Assembly (NCBI GenBank): GCA_020436935.1
Contig: JAGQWX010000010.1
Span: 45,020 to 109,019 of the forward strand
Direction: 5' to 3'
DNA length: 64,000 nt
DNA from: Saprospiraceae bacterium
Lineage (GTDB): Bacteria > Bacteroidota > Bacteroidia > Chitinophagales > Saprospiraceae
Both the position numbers and the translations under genes were made by a program. The notes beneath the pieces are model-generated. The model saw only the letters and a list, made by a program, of their open reading frames with translations, made no database searches and was not told the DNA's origin. Below are positions 52,651-62,100 of the stretch, piece after piece (positions within the stretch are counted from its first letter, which is position 1; every line of letters begins with the position of its first letter).

Positions 52651-54501
52651 ATGGCAAATATAATGGGAAATAAATTAGGAGTCACCATGGCAGATAAAAT
52701 TCTGCTGGCTCTGACTTTCGCTGTTATGGGTATTGGATATCTCCCATCTGTCATTGATGGTTATTTAGTGGGCAGATTCTTGTTCATCAGCATTTTGGGA
52801 TTCGGAGCTTATGTAATGATGTTAAGGAGGGCAGGAACCATCAAGCTCAATTTCCTGGATCTCTTTGTCAGTTTATACATCTTCTACAATTACATTTCTT
52901 TAAGTTGGACAGCCTTGCCATCAGCCGGTCTCCCGGCTTTACAAACCACCTTTCTCTTCGGCTTTTTTTATTTTTATTTTAGATCAATGGGAGAAGGTTT
53001 GTATTCAAAACAGGTTTTTTGGATGATCAATGGCATGAGTTTACTTGCCATCGGATTCGCGTTGTATCATACAGCAGTTGCAGGATATACTTTCGGACTC
53101 GATGGTGATAATATTTACAAGGTTGCCACTATGAATGGTCACAAGAATCTTTTCAGTTCTTTTGCTTTCCTTTTGATAGGCGTGCAGACATATGGAATGT
53201 TTAGACACAAATCAACATGGTGGCAATTGACTCTTGTAGCTGTCCTATTTATCTTAATCGTTATTTTGCGTTCGAGAGCTGCTCTATTGGCCGTTTTTAT
53301 CTTTGGCCTAATACTTATTTTTGCTTTGGTCCAAGGTAAGATGAAACATATTGAACGGAAGAGATTTTGGCAGATCCTGATTGGTTCGTCTGCATTGTTT
53401 GCTGCAGCATTGCTATTGCTGATGTCTACAAGTACAACTCAAGATTTAAATAAATTGCTTCCAACCAATTTTCTTTCAACACTTTCGGGGCAGGAACGAT
53501 CATTCGTTTGGTACAAAACGATACAACAGCTTTCGGATAATTGGCTACTGGGTTCGGGTATTGGCAATTGGAAAATAAATTTTCCTGCTTTAAATATTGA
53601 AGGAGCCTACAGACTACAGACCATGGATGCGGTTTTTACGCGAACCCACAATGATTTTCTTGAGGTATTTTCCGAACTTGGTATTTTTGGCATTTTAAGC
53701 TTCATAGGTATCTTTGTATTGGCCATAGTTCGACTATTGAAAAAGAAATCAGATGAAAATAAATTTCAACGATTTTCGCTACTAGGTCTTTTTGTCGGCT
53801 ACATGATCATTTCTTTTTTTGATTTCCCAAAAGAAAGAGTAGAACATAATCTCCTACTTGCGTTCATCCTGGCCCTTTCAACTGAATTTAATAAGTATGA
53901 TTTACCATTAGAACTTCAAACATTTCTGAACAAGAAGACTGTAAAAAATATTGGTTTTTTGGCTATGTTTATGGGATTAAGCTTTAATATTTTGTTTGCA
54001 AAACAATGGATTTCAAGTTCCCAAAAAATGATCAAAATTGTTGATTATCAACGCCAGAATAATTGGGCAATGGTATCTGCAAATGCAAGGAATGCTTATC
54101 ATCCATGGTACCAACTTGATCATACAGCAACGGCAGTAAAGTGGTACGAAGGCCTTGGTCTTTATCATCAGGAAAAATTTGCAGAAGCCGAAGAAGCATT
54201 TGATATTGCCATAGCCCAAACGCCTTATCACTTCAGGTTGTGCAACGACTTTGCAAGTTGTAAAGTCAAACTAGGGAAGTATGCGGAAGCAATTCCTGCA
54301 TATGAAAGGGCAATTTTTATCAATCCTGAATATGAGGATGCAAGATTCAGTATTGCTTTTGTCCTTGCTCAGATGGGTAGATTTGAAGAGGCCATTTTTC
54401 ATGTCAATCAAACCAAAAATGACCCGACGAAAAAGGAGATCTTTTTGACTGAAATCAATAAAATGATTGCTTTAAAAAATGATGATTCTAATGCTAAGTA
54501 A
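52651..54501 (+). CDS. O-antigen ligase/polymerase-like membrane protein with C-terminal TPR
   Basis: The 616-residue product has about eleven hydrophobic segments over the first 440 residues and a periplasmic loop LLGSGIGNWKINFP ... FTRTHNDFLEVFSELGIFGILSF, the Wzy_C/WaaL signature region. The C-terminal 150 residues contain tetratricopeptide-type repeats (WYEGLGLYHQEKFAEAEEAFDIAIAQTP, SCKVKLGKYAEAIPAYERAIFINPEYEDA). TPR-fused ligases are known in Bacteroidota. It should polymerise or attach a surface polysaccharide. ATGs slightly downstream (MGNKLG, MADKILL) are alternative starts. It diverges from the array promoter. Confidence 0.85.
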   Translation: MANIMGNKLGVTMADKILLALTFAVMGIGYLPSVIDGYLVGRFLFISILGFGAYVMMLRRAGTIKLNFLDLFVSLYIFYNYISLSWTALPSAGLPALQTTFLFGFFYFYFRSMGEGLYSKQVFWMINGMSLLAIGFALYHTAVAGYTFGLDGDNIYKVATMNGHKNLFSSFAFLLIGVQTYGMFRHKSTWWQLTLVAVLFILIVILRSRAALLAVFIFGLILIFALVQGKMKHIERKRFWQILIGSSALFAAALLLLMSTSTTQDLNKLLPTNFLSTLSGQERSFVWYKTIQQLSDNWLLGSGIGNWKINFPALNIEGAYRLQTMDAVFTRTHNDFLEVFSELGIFGILSFIGIFVLAIVRLLKKKSDENKFQRFSLLGLFVGYMIISFFDFPKERVEHNLLLAFILALSTEFNKYDLPLELQTFLNKKTVKNIGFLAMFMGLSFNILFAKQWISSSQKMIKIVDYQRQNNWAMVSANARNAYHPWYQLDHTATAVKWYEGLGLYHQEKFAEAEEAFDIAIAQTPYHFRLCNDFASCKVKLGKYAEAIPAYERAIFINPEYEDARFSIAFVLAQMGRFEEAIFHVNQTKNDPTKKEIFLTEINKMIALKNDDSNAK

Positions 54502-54601
54502 TGGAACCCAGGAAATTTAGCAACAATTTTTCTGGATGAGTTTTTATTGGATAATGGCCTTCCATTTTTTAAATCTTTTGGTCACAAAAAAAGTATAGAT
54601 G

Positions 54602-55942
54602 TCATTCATTTTTTGTTGCGCTCGTTCTCATGAATTCAGCGTCCATCCATACTATTCCTGCAATCATTAACCAAAACAGAGAAGCAATTTCCTCACTATG
54701 AAGGAAGTTGTTGAATAATCCATGAATAAAAAAGGTAGTGAGCCCAAATACACTTGCAAGTATGTATTTTTTTGAAACTATTGGAGCGTTGGAGTAACAC
54801 CTAAAAGCACTGAGGTAGGTAGTTAAAATCAATGAGAGCCAAATGATAAATCCCGGTAATCCGTTTTCACTCAAAGCTTGTAAATATTCTGAGTGTGCTC
54901 CTCCTCCACGTCCATTTGGGGGATCTTTGGCATCTGATGTTTGTCCTGGTACGATGCTGAGTCTGGTCATTTCTTCCGACACCTGAAAGGGGAGATATGC
55001 AAATTGGAATGTACCTGGGCCATAACCAAATAATGGTCTTTGTGCAAACATTCTTAATGCACATTTATACCTGTTGATCCTTTCAAGATTGGATACATCT
55101 GTATTTGGTTGTGCTATTGAAATGATGGTCTCCAGTTTATTGCCAGTTTTCTCTTTTTCATTTTCGAATGAAGTTTTTTTGAGATTTATGCTCCCAATCA
55201 TAACAGCTGAGACCACGATTGTAGCAATACACAGCCATATAAAGTTTTTGAAATTTAAGAAAGTAAACTTTATCAATAATGTTAAAACTGATGCGGCAAG
55301 TAGTCCCAACCATGCAGCTCTGCAATTGAGTGAGACAATCGTGACCATGATGTATAGCCCAAAACTAAGCATTAAAAATCTTTGATAACTTTTATCAGGT
55401 TTTATCGCCAAAGTCCAGGGGAGCACCATGGAAAGTGATGCACTGAAAATGGTATTGTCTTTATAAAATGGTTTTGCTAGTACAACCAGACTACTGCTGT
55501 TAAATTCCACTTGATAAAAATTAAACCAAAAGTAGGTCATCACAACCATCAACGAGACACTAAAAGCTAAGATGAATAGTGTTGTGATTTTGTTTAAAAT
55601 GTTGATCAAAAGGAAGAACCCAAGATAAAATACAATAATGTGTAGCGTGTTGATGATCACATATTTTAGAGAAACAAGTGGCATTGAGGAGCTTATAGTT
55701 GTTATGGCCATCCATAAAATGTAGCAAAATACTAAAATTGTGACTCTACTTTTGTAATAGGGGTAATGTGACTTTTTCTTAATCAAAAATATCATGACCA
55801 CGATTCCCAAAAGGCACAGCATTGCTTCTATTGGGAGATTGAGGTTTGCCACAGTGGTTTTTACTTCCATTGAAAGTGGTAAAAACAATGCAAGAAGTAA
55901 GACTAAAACTTGCATCACTGGTGTGTATTTAGGCAATATCAT
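54602..55942 (-). CDS. O-antigen ligase-family protein
   Basis: I start at the ATG at 55942 (MILPKYTPVMQVLVLLLALF); a TTG nine codons upstream is an alternative. The 446-residue product has about ten membrane segments and the large loop typical of O-antigen ligases (FGYGPGTFQFAYLPFQV ... RGGGAHSEYLQALSENGLPGFIIWLSLI, with the conserved His). It lies convergently with the TPR-containing ligase and is the second WaaL/Wzy-like protein in 4 kb. One may polymerise, the other may ligate; which is which is not decidable from sequence. Confidence 0.85.
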   Translation of the reverse strand: MILPKYTPVMQVLVLLLALFLPLSMEVKTTVANLNLPIEAMLCLLGIVVMIFLIKKKSHYPYYKSRVTILVFCYILWMAITTISSSMPLVSLKYVIINTLHIIVFYLGFFLLINILNKITTLFILAFSVSLMVVMTYFWFNFYQVEFNSSSLVVLAKPFYKDNTIFSASLSMVLPWTLAIKPDKSYQRFLMLSFGLYIMVTIVSLNCRAAWLGLLAASVLTLLIKFTFLNFKNFIWLCIATIVVSAVMIGSINLKKTSFENEKEKTGNKLETIISIAQPNTDVSNLERINRYKCALRMFAQRPLFGYGPGTFQFAYLPFQVSEEMTRLSIVPGQTSDAKDPPNGRGGGAHSEYLQALSENGLPGFIIWLSLILTTYLSAFRCYSNAPIVSKKYILASVFGLTTFFIHGLFNNFLHSEEIASLFWLMIAGIVWMDAEFMRTSATKNE

Positions 55943-56057
55943 AGGCCCAAAATATATTTTTGAATTCAATCTTTTAAAAAAACCTGATTTTCACGTACTT
56001 ATTTGCAATTATCTAGGATTAAATGTAGAGAATTTTCAGTTTAATCAGGAATACGAT

Positions 56058-56065
56058 TAGCTTTG
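56058..56065 (+). promoter_or_regulatory. TAnnTTTG -7 box upstream of the giant surface protein
   Basis: TAGCTTTG lies 47 bp before the predicted ATG at 56113. No TTG is visible at the usual -33 distance, so this is a weak prediction. Confidence 0.35.
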
Positions 56066-56112
56066 TATATCTCAAATTTAAAGGACTAAGTCAAAGACCG
56101 AACTGATTAACC

Positions 56113-59100
56113 ATGTTGCTCAAATCAATTTACTATTCTACAATCTTCTTTTACGTTTCTGTAGTATTACAAATGCCTATAGAAAATTATTTGGCAGATA
56201 GACCTTCTGATACACTTCATCAGTCGTACAAAGCCAATAATACAGGTGCTTCATGCGATGACCAAGAAGGCGGGTTTTCGGAGAGCTTTTACTTTCAGGA
56301 TGCTAAAAAAGCCAATAAACGTGCAACCAATGAAGATTGTGAACAAAACGCCAATATTACTATTTTGGAAAGCGGTACAAGTATCAATGCCAACGATCAA
56401 TACATCTGTAATACAAATACAGCAACGCTTAATGCAGGCTTAGGATTTGATTCATACCTGTGGAATACAGGTGCAAATACGCAAACAATCGTAGTTAATA
56501 CCAGTGGAATTTATAGTGTCACAGTTACGTACAATGGCTGTATGTCTTCAGACTCGCAAGCCATTTTTGTTCATTCACTGCCTCTAATGCTTAATGTGAC
56601 TGAAAATTCAGGCTCATTTCCGAATGACAACAAAATCTGTGTTGGAGATACTGTCAGCTTGGAGGTACTTGGGGGCGGCGCCGGTTATTCCTGGAACACA
56701 GGTCAGACGACATCAAGCATCAAAGCGACCCCACCAATCAATACTTTATTCAGAGTTACTGTCACAGGCAACGCTTGTTCCTATACAGTAACGTCCCAAA
56801 CTGTATTCCCAACACCCATTCAATTGTCAGCTAATGTTACCGTTGGTAATAAACCAAACATTACTGTAATGGAAAGTGGTACAAGTATCAATTCTACCGA
56901 TCAATACATATGCAGCACAAATACTGCAACACTTAATGCAGGCTCAGGCTTTGATTCATACCTGTGGAGTACAGGTGCAAATACGCAAACAATCGTTGTA
57001 AATACCAGTGATAGGTATAGTGTTACAGTAACCAAGGATGGTTGTATGTCTTCAGACACGCAAGCTATCATTGTGCACACACTTCCTCTTATGCTGAATG
57101 TGACTGAAAATTCAGGATTATTTCCAAATGACAACACCATTTGTATTGGAGATACTGTCAATCTGGAAGTGCTTGGGGGCGGCACCGGTTATTCCTGGAA
57201 CACAGGTCAGACGACATCAAGTATAAAGGCGACACCTTTGGTCAACACTTTGTTTGGTGTTACAGTGACAGGCAATGCTTGTTCATATACTGTTTCCTCA
57301 ATGACAATTGTTCCTACTCCTATCCAGTTGTCAGCCAATGTGAATGTTGGGGCTAAACCTAACATTTCTGTCATGGAGAGTGGCACCAGCATCAACGCAG
57401 GTGATCAATATATATGCAGCAACAATACAGCAACACTAAATGCGGGTGCTGGTCTCGATAGTTATTTATGGAACACAGGAGCGAATACTCAATCCATTAT
57501 AGTTAATTCAAGTGGAGATTATAGCGTTACTGTAACCAAAGATGGATGTGTAGCTGCCGACACTCAACAAATTATTTTTCATTCATTGCCTGTATTGGTC
57601 AATGTATTTGAGAACTCAGGAATTGCTCCCAATGACAACAACATTTGCATGGGAGATACAATTTGTTTGCTTGCAACAGGTGGTGGTACCGCATATTCGT
57701 GGAATACCGGGCAAACAGATTCAACCTTTAAGGTTCCACTAGCGGCAAATTCAATGTTCACGGTAACGGTTACAGGCAACGCTTGTTCATTTGATGTTTC
57801 ATCCATGACAATTGTGCCAAAAGCGGTAACAGCCTCAGCCAATATTACTGTGGGCACAATGAAAACCACAATAACAATCACCGAGGGCGGAACAAACCTC
57901 AATGCGGGTGATGAATATGTTTGTAACTCCAATGGAGCAACACTGGATGCAGGCCCAGGATTTGATTCTTATTTATGGAATACGGGAGCAACAACTCAAA
58001 CAATACAGGTAAATACAAGCGGCGATTATAGCGTGATTGTGAGTAAAGATGGCTGCTTCTCAGTAGATACCCAGGAGGTCATCGTTCATTCCTTACCCGT
58101 TTTGGTCGAAATTGAAGAAAACTCAGGCATTGCAGCGAATGATAATGTCATATGCCTTGGTGACACAGTATGCGTGACCGCCACAGGAGGTGGAACCAAC
58201 TATCTCTGGTCTGCAGGTGGAAACCCATTGCCTGTTCCATCGAGCGATTCAACGTTTAAAAGTGTGCCTGCCCAAAACACGCAATTTGCTGTTATTGTAA
58301 CTGGCAATGCATGTTCTTTCGCAGTATCATCTACAATTCAGCCATTACCGGTTGTGGCTACGGCAAATGTCGAGGTTATAAGCTTACAAGTAGATGCAGG
58401 ACAAAATCAGACAGTTTGTGCAGATTCAACCATGATACAGTTGAATGGTTCTGTTTCAGGTTCATCAACTGAAGGCATGTGGAATGGGGGTTCTGGCACT
58501 TTCTTGCCTAATAACACAACGCTAAATGCAATATATCAACTTGGGGCTTCTGATATTTCAGCTGGGTTTGTGGACTTGGTTTTATCAAGCCAGGGTATGG
58601 GAGATGGGTGTGGTTCAAAGTCCGACACCATGAGGATCTTCATTTTACCTATACCTGATGTTGACCAGCCTTCGAGTCAAGAAGTTTGCTCAGGTGAAAT
58701 GACAGAACAAGTGAATTTTACCAGCAGTGAAAATAATGTCTTCTTCAGTTGGACCAATGATAACCCAGCTATAGGATTGGGCACCAATGGTTTAGGAAAT
58801 ATTCCTCCATTTATGGCGTTGAATAATGGCAGTAGTCCGGAAATTGCAAATATAATTGTTTCATCATATTATTCTGGAACAGTAAGCAACCAGTCACCAC
58901 CAAATGGTTGGACTGATTTGATGCAGATCGATATTGCAGAAAATTCGGGCTCACCCTTGATGGACTATCAGTTAAGACTTGAAATAAATACGCTTGAGCT
59001 GATTTCAGCCGGCAAACTACAAAGCTCAGGAGCTGACCTGAGATTTGGTTACAATAACGGAGCAAATTTGCTTAACTATTGGATAGAAAGCGGATTAAAT

Positions 59101-62100
59101 ACAGTTAATACGGTTGTTTGGGTAAAAATTGACCAATTACCTGCGAATGCCATCACATCCATTTATATGTATTATGGCAACCCAATAGCAAGCCCTCAAT
59201 CTGCTATCGATGGAACCTTCTTTGGACCACATTCTGCCACCGATAGTGTCAATACAGGGGGGGCTGGTGGGGTTTCAAATTCTCAAAGAGGATTCAGGTT
59301 CGCCCCTAATGAGGATATTTTGATCAATCGTTTTGGTAAAAGAACACCAAATGGTACAGCAAGGTACGTGACTTTGTTTGATTATGTAAGTCAGGCAATT
59401 TTGAGACAGGACGTGGTGCCCGGACCTGCAGCTGAATATTATTATGATACCATCACCGAGCCAATCTGGTTAACTTCAGGCACCCAATACCTGTTGGAAA
59501 TTTTTCAAGGAGAAGGTGATGGGTACTATTTTGGATCTTCAACCCAAATTGGAGAACACCTGACGTATTATGATATGCGGTATTGCAACAGCTGTACACA
59601 AAATAGTTTCCCAACATCATCTTTAAGTAATTACCAATATGGTTATCCCGATTTTCATTATTACACAAAAAACAATGTCTCCAATCCACCGACTTATCTG
59701 ATTTCCGGGAAAGTTGGGTGTGATTCTAAACCAAAAACATTTACCATAACCGTATACCCTTCAAATATTGTGGATATTGTTTCTAATGATACCACTATAT
59801 GTGGGTCAACAGATTCTATACCCTTATCAGCAATTTACCTGGGACAAAGTGAGCCTCCACAATGGACCTCTACCGGTTCTGGAATTTTTTCACCAAGTGA
59901 TACCTCTTTAAATGCAAATTACATATTAGGCGAAACAGATAGGACAGCAAATTCAATTAAAATATTTCTCACTAGTAGTCTTTGCGCGAATGCAATTGAT
60001 TCCATGACTGTTTACATTGACTCTGCTGCAATTGTCAATGCCGGCCCTGATCAAACAGTATGCGCGTCAGATACAATATACCTTTCTGCAACTTTGAGTG
60101 GTTTAGCCACGAATGTCGTATGGCAAAAGAATGTGGCGTTTGGCACATTCATAGGCCCTGATACAGAGCCGAATGCAAAATTTGTACTGAATTCAAATGG
60201 TATGGCCCAAAGCTCCATTAAATTTGGAATAATGTCCAATGATCCTGTTGGAAACGTGTGTCAGGGAGGTCTGGATACCGTAGAAATATTTATTAGTCCG
60301 AAGGCAATTGCGGATGCTGGCCCGGATAGAGCTGTTTGCGGATCTCAGGATACAGTACAATTGAGCGGCATGATCGGTGGCCTGGCGACGTCAGCAAGTT
60401 GGAGTGGAGGTAGTGGAACATTTAGTCCTGGTGCCAATGTACTAAACCCAGTCTATGCCTTGACAGCAGCAGATACAGCCGCTGGTTATGTCGATTTAAT
60501 CCTTACGACAGATGATCCATTGGGACTCTGCGGTCCTGCTACGGATACCATACGAATACATATAGACAAACCATCTATTGTGGATGCCGGCCCTGACCAA
60601 TTCATATGTACTACAGATACCATCTATTTACATGCAGAGTTAAGTGGATTAGCAAACGCGCTGGTATGGCAAAAAAATGAAGCGTTTGGAGAATTCATAG
60701 GCTCAGATACAGAGTCAGATGCTGTTTTTGTCCTCAATGCCAATGGTATGGCTCAGTCTTCCATAAGTTTTGGTGTGATGAGTAGTGATCCTCCAGGTGT
60801 TTGCGATGGAGGTACAGATACGGTAGTGATATTCATCACCCAACAAGGTGAAGGGAAGTATTTTGTAGACTCCAGTGCAGTTGGAGGTTTAAATGACGGA
60901 TCTTCGTGGGAAAATGCATTTTTGACACTACAGGATGCCCTCGACCAATGTGATGCCGATACGATTTGTGTTGCAAAGGGAACCTATTATCCTGACCAGG
61001 GTGGTGGAAATACAGAAGATGACAGAAGCGCATTTTTTGAGTTGAAGGGTGGTTTGACATTATTGGGTGGATTTCCCACAGGAGGAAATGGTCCCCGGGA
61101 GCCTTCATGCAATCCCACCATTTTAAGTGGAGACATCAATATGGACGGTGACAGCACCGGCAATACCTACAATGTGATAAAGTCTATAGGCTATGACGAT
61201 ACCATATATTTCGACGGTTTTATCGTGGAACACGGCAATGCCATACCAAATGGAGAAGAAGGGGGAGCCTGGTGGGATGGAAGCTTTTCAGACAATGCCT
61301 TGCTGGATATAAGGAATACGACATTCAAAAATAACTACGCCACATTGGGGGGAGCATTTTACGGGGAAGGATCCCGAAATCTGAACATCATTCACAGCAT
61401 ATTTCATGACAATACTTCCATAACAAGAGGAGGTGCGATGTATTTGACGCCAGATAATGGTGGAGGAATAGCTGAAGTTTTGCTGGAAAACGACCTTTTC
61501 TACAATAATAATGCTCCTGTGAATGGAGGTGCCATTGCTGTGACATCAACAATTGGCATCAACTTAAATGTTGTAAATTCGACTATAACGAAAAATTCCC
61601 CGGACGGCATCAATTACAACAGCGCTGGCCTGGTGAATATATTAAATACCATCATTTGGGAAAATGGTCCGGCATCCATAACGGGGATGAATCCACCAAA
61701 CGTTCAAAATTCTATTATAGAATTTGGCGGAGGCATGGGTGTAAACAATAAGGATGAAGACCCACAATTCCAGGATCCGGGGCAAAATGACTTCAGAGTG
61801 TCATCTGGATCCCCGGCGATTGACATGGGCGACAATGGTTTCGTTGGCACCACTGAAGATCTGGATGGCCTGCCAAGGATAACCAATGGCACTGTGGATA
61901 TAGGAGCCTATGAGTTTTTGTTGAATTGTGATACGGTTGTTTTATATGTCAATGCCGATGGCAGTGTACCGGGAGTTCCAGTGGATTCATTCCTGATGAG
62001 TGCTCTGGATTCCAATTGTATGCTGATTGTCAATGGAGAGGTAGTGACAGAAATGGCCACATTTAGCTGTGATGATACTTCAGCCAATGTGAGCGTACAG

